A stretch of 34,392 nt of DNA from Bacteroidales bacterium (GCA_016287875.1 JAEEXQ010000017.1:1-34392), one strand, 5' to 3'; shown: positions 26,583 through 34,182, counted from the stretch's first letter. Made by a program: numbers and translations. The notes: generated from the letters alone by a model not told the origin.

Positions 26583-27182
26583 ATGGAATATTTGCTAATC
26601 ATCGTTTCGGCCATCTTCGTCAATAACATAGTACTGGCGCAGTTCCTCGGTATCTGCCCCTTCCTGGGCGTGTCCAACAAGCTCTCCACCGCATCCGGAA
26701 TGAGCCTGGCCGTGTGCTTCGTCATCACCCTGGCGACAGTGGTCACCTATCTTATCAACAAGTTCCTGCTGGTGCCCTTCGGCCTCACCTTCCTGCAGAC
26801 CATAGCCTTCATCCTGGTAATCGCGGCCCTGGTGCAGATGGTAGAGATCGTGCTCAAGAAGGTATCTCCCGCCCTCTATCAGGCCCTGGGTATCTTCCTG
26901 CCCCTCATCACCACCAACTGCGCAGTGCTCGGCGTGGCCATCAACGTCGTGTCCAAGGAATTCACCTTCGGCGGCGAGGCTCATATGCTCGGCCTCGGCG
27001 AAGCCACCGTGTACGCCTTCGCGACCTCGCTCGGCTACGGCCTCGCAATGATACTCTTCGCCGGAATCCGCGAGCATCTCTCCCTCAACGAAGTGCCCAA
27101 GGCCTTCAAGGGACTGCCCATCGCCCTTATCTCCGTGGGTATCATGGCATTGGCTTTTCTTGGATTTTCGGGGATTGTTTAA
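26583..27182 (+). CDS. rnfA: Rnf complex subunit A, membrane protein
   Basis: 199 residues, six membrane helices. C25 in FLGICPFLGVSNK and the cysteine in TTNCAVLGVAIN are the cluster ligands shared with RnfE. It is the last gene of the rnf operon (order B-C-D-G-E-A, usual in Bacteroidota). Its last 41 bp overlap, on the other strand, the 3' end of a convergent gene, and there is no terminator hairpin between them. Confidence 0.97.
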   Translation: MEYLLIIVSAIFVNNIVLAQFLGICPFLGVSNKLSTASGMSLAVCFVITLATVVTYLINKFLLVPFGLTFLQTIAFILVIAALVQMVEIVLKKVSPALYQALGIFLPLITTNCAVLGVAINVVSKEFTFGGEAHMLGLGEATVYAFATSLGYGLAMILFAGIREHLSLNEVPKAFKGLPIALISVGIMALAFLGFSGIV

Positions 27183-27861
27183 GAGACTCGAAAACAGGTA
27201 AATAGAATTCTTTTATGCGGGCGGCGTTGTAAGAAGATGCCGCCCGTATTGCTTTCTCCGTGCTACGGGGGAGGGTCTCGTAAAGCAGCATCCCTCCGCC
27301 CAGGAATGCGGCCAGATAGAGCCCGGAAGCTATGCAGCCGGCTCCCAGCGCCAGGATAGAGCCTTCCACCAGTAAGTCCTTGCCGGCCGCCGGCCATTGC
27401 CCTGAATATGCGAAGCCGGCTCCTGGCAGTATGCTAAGCAGCATCGCGGCATCTCCGCTTTTCTTCCGGGGCTGCCCTTCGGGAATCAGGCCGCGTAGGC
27501 CCGGAAAGCTGGTTTCGGCAGCTTCGTCCAGAAGGGACAGGAAGGAATCCATATCCTCGGCTTCGTAGGCCAGCAGGAGTTTGCGCCTTAGGAGCTCGGT
27601 GCGCCCGGCTGCGTCAAGGCTGAAGGAGGAAATACGGCAGAGGGTTTCGTAGGCGCGTGCATACTCTCCCGCGGCCTCCAGGTATGCGGCCTTTTCCATC
27701 AGCAGTGCGTTCTGAGCCGCCCTGCCGCTGCCCGACCAGCAAGCCAGTTCGCAAAGCGCGGCCGACAGCTCCGGGGACTGGCTTTCCTGGGCATTCAGGC
27801 TAGAACTGATGCAGAGGAAGGTGCAGATTGAACAGCAGAGTAGCTTTCTGAGCAGATTCAT
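27142..27861 (-). CDS. Exported membrane protein with LPGAG...Y.G module (paralogue 2)
   Basis: 239 residues, function unknown. An N-terminal signal sequence (LLCCSICTFLCISSSLNAQ) is followed by a helical, TPR-like middle (ALLMEKAAYLEAAGEYARAYETL onward, about 30-130). Then comes a membrane module beginning LLSILPGAGFAYSGQW (about 145-160) with a long Gly/Ala/Leu hydrophobic stretch (about 165-200). The same layout occurs in the gene upstream, so the two are probably paralogues. It begins 62 bp inside that gene, and its 3' end overlaps rnfA head-on by 41 bp. A scaffold or assembly factor in the envelope is plausible; I see no enzyme motif. Confidence 0.8.
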   Translation of the reverse strand: MNLLRKLLCCSICTFLCISSSLNAQESQSPELSAALCELACWSGSGRAAQNALLMEKAAYLEAAGEYARAYETLCRISSFSLDAAGRTELLRRKLLLAYEAEDMDSFLSLLDEAAETSFPGLRGLIPEGQPRKKSGDAAMLLSILPGAGFAYSGQWPAAGKDLLVEGSILALGAGCIASGLYLAAFLGGGMLLYETLPRSTEKAIRAASSYNAARIKEFYLPVFESLKQSPKIQEKPMP

Positions 27862-28618
27862 AACTTTCTTTGATGACGGAAACCGATACGGCGCTGCCGT
27901 AGATGTTGGCTATATGGAAGAGTGCGAAAAGCGAGCTGAGGCTTATGGTGCGCCAGTCGCCAGGGCCCAGTTTCGACCAGGATTCAGCAGCTATGGCGCC
28001 CAGGGCCCCGACAATCAGCAGGGTGGACACTCCGCTGCGGAGATCCCCCGCATATATCTTTCCGGAGCCGGGAATGATGGCCGACATCGCCCCGGCAATC
28101 CAGGGGCTTTTGTCTTTGTATCCCGGAAGCTCGGGCCGGGCGTTCCAGAGCTCGGTGAAAGACTGGGCCTTCGTGTGGTACGGGCTCGAGGACGGAAGCT
28201 CGGAAAAACACTTCGCGGCGAGGGCGAAGTCGTGGATGTCGTAGGCCAGCACGCCCTTCAGATAGCGCAGGGTGTCGGAATCATTGAAGAGACCGTCCGT
28301 AAACAGCAGGACGGCGGCATCCTTGTAGAGGCGAGAGTTTAGGGCATAGGAGAAGAATTCGAGCCTGTCCCCGTCCAGCGCCAGGCGCTTCCCGGAGTAT
28401 TCCGGATAAGAGCCGAGGGAGAAGGCGGGGGTGTAGAGTTCCGCCGTCTTCCGCCTGAGTTCGAAAAGGCCTCCGGAGCGGGAGATGGTGGTGGAATTCA
28501 TCATCCTGTCCACCAGGGAGAGGGGCCCGTGCGCCTCCGGCCAGCGTGGGTCGGCAGCGGTCTGGGCGGCCGCTGACTGGGCAAACACGGCCGCCAGCAG
28601 GAGGAACAGGATTCTCAT
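27800..28618 (-). CDS. Exported membrane protein with LPGxG/NIYG module (paralogue 1)
   Basis: 272 residues, function unknown. A signal peptide ends QSAAAQ. Residues about 60-150 are helical and TPR-like (LEFFSYALNSRLYKDAAVLL). A C-terminal module follows: SPWIAGAMSAIIPGSGKIYAGD (about 170-191), a hydrophobic helix, and IANIYGSAVSVSVIKESYE. This SPWxAGxxSxxxPGxGxxYxG...NIYG layout is shared with conserved uncharacterised exported proteins of many Gram-negative bacteria, and loosely with TM2 domains. The start overlaps the LolA-like gene as ATGA; its own 3' end overlaps the next gene by 62 bp. Translational coupling is likely. Confidence 0.82.
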   Translation of the reverse strand: MRILFLLLAAVFAQSAAAQTAADPRWPEAHGPLSLVDRMMNSTTISRSGGLFELRRKTAELYTPAFSLGSYPEYSGKRLALDGDRLEFFSYALNSRLYKDAAVLLFTDGLFNDSDTLRYLKGVLAYDIHDFALAAKCFSELPSSSPYHTKAQSFTELWNARPELPGYKDKSPWIAGAMSAIIPGSGKIYAGDLRSGVSTLLIVGALGAIAAESWSKLGPGDWRTISLSSLFALFHIANIYGSAVSVSVIKESYESAQKATLLFNLHLPLHQF

Positions 28619-29382
28619 TTCTTTCCTTTGACCATAGATTTCAGTCCGCTCTTAAGGTCCACCGGCTTGGCGTCGGAGGGTACGCGGAAGATGTGCCCGT
28701 CTGTCCTGTGGTCGATTTCCAGGTTCCTGTAAAGGTCCAGGCGGACGGTGGAATCGTTCTTTTCTTTCAGATAAGAGATTTCCGTCACCCTCATAGGGAA
28801 CGCAAATCCCTTCTCGACCTTGTAGTTCGAGAGGTAGGTCTTGGTTATTATCTTCCCCTTCTTGTCGAAGTACGCGCAGTAGATGGGGAGATAGTCGCTG
28901 TTATATGCAATCTCTACCCGTGCGCAGACGGCCTCGCTGCTGCGTGGCTCGAAGGTCCGCACTATGTAGTCCCCGTCCTTCTTGGTAGATTTGGGGAAGA
29001 ACCCTTCGCGGCTGAGCCCCAAGTCATCGGGCCCGAATTCGGCGAACTGGAACAGAAGCTCGTCGGAGGCCTTCATCATATCGGGGGCCAGCGACACCAC
29101 TTCGTTGGTGGCAGGGTAGTAGAACTGCGAAAAACCGAAGGCGGATGTGGTGGAGTAATAGGATGTCCCATTGGTCTCCCACAGTATGTTGAGGTCCCCG
29201 CCCTTGGTGTAATAGATTTTTTTATCCGTCTTCCTCATCTTGCCTTTGGCGACCGTCTTGGTCTCGACATCGACGTGGAAGAAGCGCTGGGCCTGCAAAT
29301 CCAGGGATCCTAGGATCAGCAGCCCGGCAAAGATAAAAAAGAGGCGGCCGGTACCGACCGCCCTATTGCTTATATTCAGCAT
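28615..29382 (-). CDS. LolA-like periplasmic protein
   Basis: 255 residues. The signal is unusual in having a 14-residue polar N-region (MLNISNRAVGTGR) before the hydrophobic LFFIFAGLLILGSL core and AQ cleavage site. The mature part is all-beta with repeating strands (KKIYYTKGGDLNILWE, SFGFSQFYYPATNEVVSL-like order, ARVEIAYNSDYLPIYCAYFDKKGKIIT) and ends in DGHIFRVPSDAKPVDLKSGL. This is the plan of LolA/LolB-fold outer-membrane lipoprotein carrier or sorting proteins, so it may bind lipid or acylated protein (inference). The start, 3 bp after the TM2 stop, is chosen because it keeps the signal; the hairpin at 29335-29362 then lies within codons 8-16. Confidence 0.7.
   Translation of the reverse strand: MLNISNRAVGTGRLFFIFAGLLILGSLDLQAQRFFHVDVETKTVAKGKMRKTDKKIYYTKGGDLNILWETNGTSYYSTTSAFGFSQFYYPATNEVVSLAPDMMKASDELLFQFAEFGPDDLGLSREGFFPKSTKKDGDYIVRTFEPRSSEAVCARVEIAYNSDYLPIYCAYFDKKGKIITKTYLSNYKVEKGFAFPMRVTEISYLKEKNDSTVRLDLYRNLEIDHRTDGHIFRVPSDAKPVDLKSGLKSMVKGKK
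29335..29362 (-). terminator. Terminator-like hairpin inside the start of the LolA-like gene
   Basis: Read on the minus strand, GGCGGTCG-GTAC-CGGCCGCC forms an 8-bp stem (one G-U pair) with a GTAC loop at 29343-29362, then TC and a run of six T. It lies 24 bp past the TM2 stop codon and inside the first codons of the LolA-like gene. It could end most TM2 transcripts and let a few continue. The T-run continues into TATCTTTG (29328-29335), a -7-like motif, but those bases also encode the signal peptide, and no start codon follows that would keep it. Confidence 0.5.
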
Positions 29383-29385
29383 TCG

Positions 29386-29775
29386 CTAGATCCACATTAT
29401 GAATGCGGGATTGTCCAGATAGCTTGCACTTCCCTGGATCAGGTCGATGATCAGCAAAACTCCGTCAACTAAAGGAATGATGCCGAAGATTCCTCCGAAG
29501 GTCAGGAAATACCAGAGGCAGTTGATGGGCTTGGTTCCGAGGATGAGCCTGTGGATACCGATGGCGCCAAGACCTATCCAGTCTACTACGAGGGCGACGA
29601 CATTGGTTACGGTAGGATCGCCTCCGATTGCAGTGGACATCGCGGCGGAAGATGCCTCCATTGTGGCTTCGGTGAAGAGGGCGTCGATGGAAGCTTCCTC
29701 AATTGAATAGTTGGTAGCATTTGCCATTGCAACGAATGCAAACAAGGCAACAAGAGTAGCTAAAACCTTTTTCAT
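29386..29775 (-). CDS. TM2-domain protein
   Basis: 129 residues. A signal peptide (MKKVLATLVALFAFVAMANA) is followed by a short polar stretch and a TM2 domain: VVALVVDWIGLGAIGIHRLILG, then CLWYFLTFGGIFGIIPLVDGVLLIIDLI, two membrane helices joined by a turn. The usual DxFxxHRFYLG of TM2 domains reads VDWIGLGAIGIHRLILG here. It should be an inner-membrane protein; the role of TM2 proteins in bacteria is not known. It is first in a four-gene minus-strand operon and has its own promoter. Confidence 0.85.
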   Translation of the reverse strand: MKKVLATLVALFAFVAMANATNYSIEEASIDALFTEATMEASSAAMSTAIGGDPTVTNVVALVVDWIGLGAIGIHRLILGTKPINCLWYFLTFGGIFGIIPLVDGVLLIIDLIQGSASYLDNPAFIMWI

Positions 29776-29801
29776 AACTGTTAGTGTTAATAATCTCTAC
29801 G

Positions 29802-29833
29802 CAAATATTAGAAAATAATATTTAATATGCAAA
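29802..29833 (-). promoter_or_regulatory. Promoter of the TM2 operon
   Basis: On the minus strand a TTTG (-33; plus-strand CAAA at 29830-29833) is followed after 20 nt by AATATTTG (29802-29809), one base off TAnnTTTG. Transcription should begin near 29796, giving a leader of about 20 nt to the ATG at 29775. The whole intergenic stretch is strongly AT-rich compared with its surroundings. Confidence 0.55.
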
Positions 29834-29844
29834 TGAAAAAATCA

Positions 29845-29852
29845 GTAACTTT
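29845..29852 (+). promoter_or_regulatory. Weak -7 element for the flavoprotein pair
   Basis: TAACTTTA differs from TAnnTTTG only in the last base. If used, transcription begins near 29860, after the first ATG (29853) but before the ATG at 29874. This supports 29874 as the real start. Confidence 0.35.
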
Positions 29853-29873
29853 ATGGCAGTAAACGACAACGCT

Positions 29874-30710
29874 ATGTTCAAGATCCTTGAGAAAAAGATG
29901 CTGAATCCGACTATTTGCAAGATGGTCGTGGAGGCACCGCGCATTGCCAAGTCCGCCCTGCCCGGGCAGTTCCTGATAGTGCGCGCCGACGAGCCGGGGG
30001 AGCGCATCCCTCTTACAATCAGTGATTACGACCGGGCTGCCGGCACGGTTACCATAGTCATCCAGCCTATCGGGGCCTCTACCCGCAGTATGGTGGACGC
30101 TTTCCAGGCAGGCGATTCCTTCGCGGATGTGGCCGGTCCCCTCGGCAACCCCTCGGAATTCGTGCGGATGAGCCCCGAAGAGCTCAAGGCCCAGAGAGTG
30201 GTATTCATCGCCGGAGGCCTCGGCACAGCGCCCGTCTATCCCCAGGCAAAATGGCTCCACGAACACGGAGTGAGCGTGGATGTCATCATCGGAGCCCGCA
30301 CCAAGGATCTGCTCATCTATGAGGATGAGTTCAAGAGCGTCTGCGACAATCTGTATATGTGCACCGACGATGGCTCCTACGGCTTCAAGGGCGTTGGAAC
30401 CGCCCGCCTGGAGGCCCTCGTGGCCGAGGGTAAGACCTATACGCAGGCGGTCGCCATCGGCCCTATGATAATGATGAAGTTCTCGGTGCTGACCTGCAAG
30501 AAGCTGGGTATTCCCATCTGGGTCAGCATGAACACCCTGATGGTGGATGGCACCGGTATGTGCGGCGCCTGCCGCCTGAGTGTCGGGGGAGTCACCAAGT
30601 TCGCCTGCGTCGACGGTCCCGAATTCGATGGTTATCTGGTAGATTTCGACGAGGCGATGCGTCGCTCCGCTCAATATAAGGCCGAGGAGGGCCTGGCAAA
30701 TGGCAAATAG
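29874..30710 (+). CDS. Nfn/sulfide dehydrogenase-type FAD/NAD-binding small subunit
   Basis: 278 residues from ATG 29874 (MFKILEKKMLNPTICKM, where relatives start); an ATG at 29853 would add seven residues but lies too close to the promoter. The FAD domain has ERIPLTISDYD and the NAD domain has VVFIAGGLGTAPVYPQ. The C-terminal cysteines in GTGMCGACRLSV and FACVDGPEFDG bind a 2Fe-2S cluster. Relatives are NfnA/SudB and the smaller partner of GltA-like proteins. With the next gene it likely forms a cytoplasmic complex that exchanges electrons between NADH, NADPH and ferredoxin, by flavin-based bifurcation if it is Nfn. It overlaps the next gene by 11 bp. Confidence 0.88.
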   Translation: MFKILEKKMLNPTICKMVVEAPRIAKSALPGQFLIVRADEPGERIPLTISDYDRAAGTVTIVIQPIGASTRSMVDAFQAGDSFADVAGPLGNPSEFVRMSPEELKAQRVVFIAGGLGTAPVYPQAKWLHEHGVSVDVIIGARTKDLLIYEDEFKSVCDNLYMCTDDGSYGFKGVGTARLEALVAEGKTYTQAVAIGPMIMMKFSVLTCKKLGIPIWVSMNTLMVDGTGMCGACRLSVGGVTKFACVDGPEFDGYLVDFDEAMRRSAQYKAEEGLANGK

Positions 30711-32190
30711 AATTCCGCGCGTTCCCGTACGCGAGCAGGATCCCAAGGTCCGTGCCCATAATTTCGAAGAGGTGTGCTTTGGCTACAATGAAGAGGAGGC
30801 CCGTCTGGAGGCTTCCCGTTGCCTGCACTGCAAGAATCCCCGTTGCGTGTCGGCCTGCCCCGTGGCGATCAAGATTCCGGATTTCATCGAGCGTATAGTC
30901 GCCGGGGATTTCGCCGGTGCCGCCGCCAAGATCGCGGAGGATTCGTCGCTGCCTGCCGTCTGCGGCCGCGTCTGCCCTCAGGAGACTCAGTGCGAGGGTT
31001 CGTGCGTGCTTGGCGTGAAGTTCGAGCCGGTTGCCATCGGCAAACTCGAGCGCTTTGTCGCCGACTGGACGTTCGCACAGACTTCCGCGACTGGTTGTCC
31101 CTCTTCAACCGTCTCGCTCCGCGAGACCCCTCCCAGCCAGGTGGCTGGGCCCCTCCCTCTCAGCATGCCGAGGGTGGCAGCGGTTTCAGAGGGACAACCA
31201 GTCGGCGGCAGCTCCCCTAAACGTAAAGTCGCCATTATCGGATCCGGCCCTGCCGGTCTGGCCTGCGCCTACGACCTGGCGAAGATGGGCTACGACGTAA
31301 CCATCTTCGAAGCCCTCCACAAAGCCGGCGGCGTACTCGAATACGGCATCCCCGAATTCCGCCTCCCCAAAGACAAAATCCTTAAACGGGAAATACAGGA
31401 CGTGATCGCCGCAGGCGTCAAGATCGAAACCGACGTCATCATCGGCCGCACCGTCACCATCGACAGCCTGATGGACCAGGAAGGCTTCGAAGCAGTATTC
31501 GTCGGCACCGGCGCCGGCCTCCCCAAATTTATGGGCATCCCCGGCGAAAACCTGAACGGAGTCTTCTCCGCCAACGAATTCCTCACCCGCAACAACCTTA
31601 TGAAAGCCTTCCGCGACGACTACCGCACCCCCATCCACGCCGGCAAGAAGGTCTGCGTCGTCGGCGGCGGCAATGTCGCGATGGATGCCGCCCGCACGGC
31701 CCTGCGCCTCGGGGCGGACACTACCATAGTCTACCGTCGTACCGAGGTCGAACTCCCCGCCCGCAAGGAGGAGGTCCACCACGCGAAGGAGGAGGGGATA
31801 GATTTCCAGATGCTCACCAATCCCGTGGAGATTATGGGGGATGAGCGCGGATGGGTCCGTGCCCTGAAATGCGTGCGTATGGAACTTGGCGAGCCTGACG
31901 AGAGCGGCCGCCGCAGCCCTGTGGTCATCCCCGGATCCGAATTCGAAATCCCCACCGAAACCGTCATAATGGCCCTGGGAACATCTCCCAACCCCCTCAT
32001 CTCCCGCACCACTCCCGGCCTGGAAGTCACCCGCCGCGGAGGCCTTGTGGCGGATGAATGCGGCGCGACCACCCGCCCGGGCGTGTTCGCCGGCGGAGAT
32101 GCGGTCACCGGTGCCGCTACGGTAATACTCGCGATGGGCGCCGGCCGTAAAGCCGCCGCCGCCATCGACGCGTATCTGAAGAGCAAATAG
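30700..32190 (+). CDS. gltA: GltA/NfnB-type NADPH-dependent oxidoreductase large subunit
   Basis: 496 residues, about 40 longer than usual. The N-terminal Fe-S domain has CLHCKNPRCVSACP (C41, C44, C49, C53) and CGRVCPQETQCEGSC. The flavin domain starts with VAIIGSGPAGLACAYDLAKMG (about 177 on) and a second nucleotide-binding fold follows at VCVVGGGNVAMDAARTALR. C-terminal AGGDAVTGAATVILAMGAGR is typical. Databases call such proteins glutamate synthase small subunit (GltA); beside an NfnA-like gene, NADH-dependent ferredoxin:NADP+ oxidoreductase (Nfn) is at least as likely. No glutamate synthase large subunit is seen. The extra length is a palindromic element (residues about 130-168) placed exactly between the Fe-S and flavin domains. 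Confidence 0.93.
   Translation: MANRIPRVPVREQDPKVRAHNFEEVCFGYNEEEARLEASRCLHCKNPRCVSACPVAIKIPDFIERIVAGDFAGAAAKIAEDSSLPAVCGRVCPQETQCEGSCVLGVKFEPVAIGKLERFVADWTFAQTSATGCPSSTVSLRETPPSQVAGPLPLSMPRVAAVSEGQPVGGSSPKRKVAIIGSGPAGLACAYDLAKMGYDVTIFEALHKAGGVLEYGIPEFRLPKDKILKREIQDVIAAGVKIETDVIIGRTVTIDSLMDQEGFEAVFVGTGAGLPKFMGIPGENLNGVFSANEFLTRNNLMKAFRDDYRTPIHAGKKVCVVGGGNVAMDAARTALRLGADTTIVYRRTEVELPARKEEVHHAKEEGIDFQMLTNPVEIMGDERGWVRALKCVRMELGEPDESGRRSPVVIPGSEFEIPTETVIMALGTSPNPLISRTTPGLEVTRRGGLVADECGATTRPGVFAGGDAVTGAATVILAMGAGRKAAAAIDAYLKSK
31088..31204 (-). repeat. In-frame palindromic element, copy B (inside gltA)
   Basis: 117 bp, exactly 39 codons. Perfect 17-bp outer arms: CGACTGGTTGTCCCTCT (31088-31104) and its complement at 31188-31204. 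After a 2-base mismatch five further pairs follow (AACCG at 31107-31111 with CGGTT at 31181-31185). A perfect inner hairpin CCCAGCCA-GG-TGGCTGGG lies at 31132-31149 and a third, TCTCGC-TCC-GCGAGA, near 31112-31126. It is related to copy A in fmt, in opposite orientation: 31103-31118 and 31166-31179 are exact reverse complements of blocks in copy A. No clear target duplication. Confidence 0.9.
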
Positions 32191-32192
32191 GG

Positions 32193-32741
32193 CTACTGGA
32201 AGAGTTCGTGGTAGCCTGGAAGCAGGCTGCCACCGCCTTTCAGCGTAGCATCCTTCTTGTAATCCATCCCGATTATCCTGTTGTCGGGCGTGATTGCGAC
32301 ATACATTTCCTTGATTTCGGTATTAACTCCGCTGGCCCTTGCGACAGCGGAGAATTTGTATCTGTAGAGCTCCACTACATCCAGCGAATCGTGCTCAGCT
32401 AGGCGCTGCTCTATGGCATTGATGCCCTCCAGCACCTTCCCGTCCTTCTCGGCCGCTTCGAACTTTTTGCCTGCATTGACGGGCTTCCCGCTGTTGCGGA
32501 ACTCCTCGCCCTTTTTGAGGTTGAGGATGCGCCGGGTCTCGATGGTCTTGCGCCGGCGGGCTATCTCGTCACTGAATCTGGAGGAGTCTATAAGCTCGAA
32601 ATTAGAGAAGCTTATGTAGTCCAACTCACCGAGCTGGCCTTCGATTTTTTGCTTGATGGCTTCCTGAACCGGAGTCAATTCGGGCTCCCCGCAGGAGATA
32701 AGCAGCAGAAGGGGGAATAGAGCAATAATTAATTTCTTCAT
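32193..32741 (-). CDS. Small lipoprotein of unknown function
   Basis: 182 residues. The signal MKKLIIALFPLLLLIS-C17 is a clear lipobox, so it should be a membrane-anchored lipoprotein in the periplasm or on the surface. The mature part has helical, charged segments (FSDEIARRRKTIETRRILNL, ALEGINAIEQRLAEH-like) and a beta-rich end (VELYRYKFSAVARAS, MYVAITPDNRIIGMDYK). I recognise no family. It is convergent with gltA, with only 2 bp between the stops, and divergent from pgk. Confidence 0.8.
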   Translation of the reverse strand: MKKLIIALFPLLLLISCGEPELTPVQEAIKQKIEGQLGELDYISFSNFELIDSSRFSDEIARRRKTIETRRILNLKKGEEFRNSGKPVNAGKKFEAAEKDGKVLEGINAIEQRLAEHDSLDVVELYRYKFSAVARASGVNTEIKEMYVAITPDNRIIGMDYKKDATLKGGGSLLPGYHELFQ

Positions 32742-32763
32742 TCTTAGATTTTTGCTAAATTTG
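32733..32763 (+). promoter_or_regulatory. pgk promoter
   Basis: TAAATTTG (32756-32763) is an exact TAnnTTTG -7 element; TTTC at 32733-32736, 19 nt upstream, approximates the -33 TTTG. Transcription would begin near 32769, giving a leader of about 25 nt to the ATG at 32795. The -33 part overlaps the first codons of the divergent lipoprotein gene. Confidence 0.6.
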
Positions 32764-32794
32764 CACGTGGAAAATTACAAAATAATCATATTTT

Positions 32795-34048
32795 ATGCAA
32801 CAGCACATTGATTCTTATGATTTCGCCGGCAAGAAAGCCATCGTCCGCGTCGATTTCAATGTTCCTCTCAATGAAAACTTCGAGATAACCGATGATACCC
32901 GCATCCGCAGGGCCATCCCTACTCTCAAGAAGGTACTCGCCGGAGGCGGTTCCCTCATCATTATGAGCCACCTCGGCCGTCCCAAGAAAGTCGATCCCAA
33001 ATTCTCCCTCAAGCATATCGTAGCCCACGTCGGCGAATGCCTCGGTGTTCCCGTACAGTTCGCCCCCGATTGCCAGGCTGCCGATGAGCAGGCTGCCGCC
33101 CTCAAACCCGGCGAGGCCCTGCTTCTCGAGAACCTCCGTTTCTACGCAGAAGAGGAAGGCAAACCCCGCGGACTCGCAGAGGATGCTTCCGACGAGGAGA
33201 AGGCAGCTGCCAAGAAGGCCGTCAAGGAAAGCCAGAAAGCTTTCACCAAGAAGCTGGCCTCCTACGCCGACTGCTACATCAACGATGCATTCGGCACCGC
33301 CCACCGCGCACACGCCTCCACTGCCCTGATCGCCGCATACTTCCCCAACGACAAGATGTTCGGTTACCTGATGGAAGGTGAGATCAAGGCTATCGATAAT
33401 GTTCTGAAAAACGCCAAGCGCCCCTTCACCGCTATCATCGGCGGTAGCAAGGTCAGCTCCAAGCTCGCCGTCCTCGAGAACCTCCTTCCCAAGGTGGACA
33501 ACCTCATCATCGGCGGCGGTATGGGTTACACCTTCATCAAGGCCCAGGGCGGCAAGATCGGCAACTCCCTCCACGAGGACGATCTCATCCCTCAGGCTCT
33601 TGACATTATGAAGCGCGCCAAGGAACTCGGAGTCAATCTCTCCATTTCAGTCGAGACCGTGGTCGCCGACGACTTCAGCAACGATGCCAATGTGCAGGTA
33701 GTCGATTCCAGGAACATCCCCGAAGGATGGGAAGGAATGGACGCAGGCGAGAAATCGCTCAAGATCTGGAAGGATATCATCCTCTCTTCCAAGACCGTCC
33801 TCTGGAACGGCCCCGTCGGTGTGTTCGAAATGGACACCTTCGCCAAGGGTACCCTCCAGATCGCTGAGTATCTGGCCGAAGCCACTGCCAACGGCGCCTA
33901 CACCCTCGTCGGTGGCGGCGACTCCGTAGCAGCCGTCACCAAGATGGGCTATGCCGACAAGGTAAGCTACGTCTCCACCGGCGGCGGCGCCATGCTCGAA
34001 GCCATCGAAGGCAAGGACCTCCCGGGTATTGCAGCGGTACGCGACTAG
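32795..34048 (+). CDS. pgk: Phosphoglycerate kinase
   Basis: 417 residues, normal length. It moves phosphate from 1,3-bisphosphoglycerate to ADP in glycolysis, in the cytoplasm. Visible motifs are [13 protein letters not shown] and RIRRAIPTL near the N-terminus, SHLGRPK (3-phosphoglycerate site), [15 protein letters not shown] at the hinge, [13 protein letters not shown], and the nucleotide-site ends GGGDSVAAV and STGGGAMLE. It is transcribed alone from its own promoter, with no gene downstream in the window. Confidence 0.98.
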   Translation: MQQHIDSYDFAGKKAIVRVDFNVPLNENFEITDDTRIRRAIPTLKKVLAGGGSLIIMSHLGRPKKVDPKFSLKHIVAHVGECLGVPVQFAPDCQAADEQAAALKPGEALLLENLRFYAEEEGKPRGLAEDASDEEKAAAKKAVKESQKAFTKKLASYADCYINDAFGTAHRAHASTALIAAYFPNDKMFGYLMEGEIKAIDNVLKNAKRPFTAIIGGSKVSSKLAVLENLLPKVDNLIIGGGMGYTFIKAQGGKIGNSLHEDDLIPQALDIMKRAKELGVNLSISVETVVADDFSNDANVQVVDSRNIPEGWEGMDAGEKSLKIWKDIILSSKTVLWNGPVGVFEMDTFAKGTLQIAEYLAEATANGAYTLVGGGDSVAAVTKMGYADKVSYVSTGGGAMLEAIEGKDLPGIAAVRD

Positions 34049-34120
34049 TCGCGGCCGGTGCACGGCGCGCGGCCCTCGCGGCTCTCGGCCCTCGGCTCGC
34101 AGCCCCCTACAGCTAAACGT

Positions 34121-34134
34121 TTTAAACGTTTAAA
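34121..34134. promoter_or_regulatory. Perfect palindrome TTTAAACGTTTAAA
   Basis: A 14-bp perfect palindrome, preceded by an overlapping second copy of AAACGTTT (34115-34122). TAAACGTTTA resembles half-symmetric LacI-family operator cores, so it may be a binding site for a gene outside the window; this is a guess from pattern alone. Confidence 0.3.
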
Positions 34135-34182
34135 TTTACAACGACCACCCTTGGAAGCCCCTGGGTGGCCGTTTGCTGTAAA
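34135..34182. repeat. Stem-loop A with TTTACA/TGTAAA ends
   Basis: TTTACA (34135-34140) pairs with TGTAAA (34177-34182). Inside, ACGACCACCC (34141-34150) pairs with GGGTGGCCGT (34163-34172) with one mismatch; TTGC at 34173-34176 is unpaired. The 12-nt loop holds TTGGAAGCCCCT. It has no T-run after it. Confidence 0.5.

Noticed and set aside
29328..29335. TATCTTTG on the minus strand as a promoter for the LolA-like gene
   Set aside because: It fits the -7 consensus but has no -33 partner, and no downstream start codon would keep the signal peptide. The bases encode the hydrophobic core (FIF).
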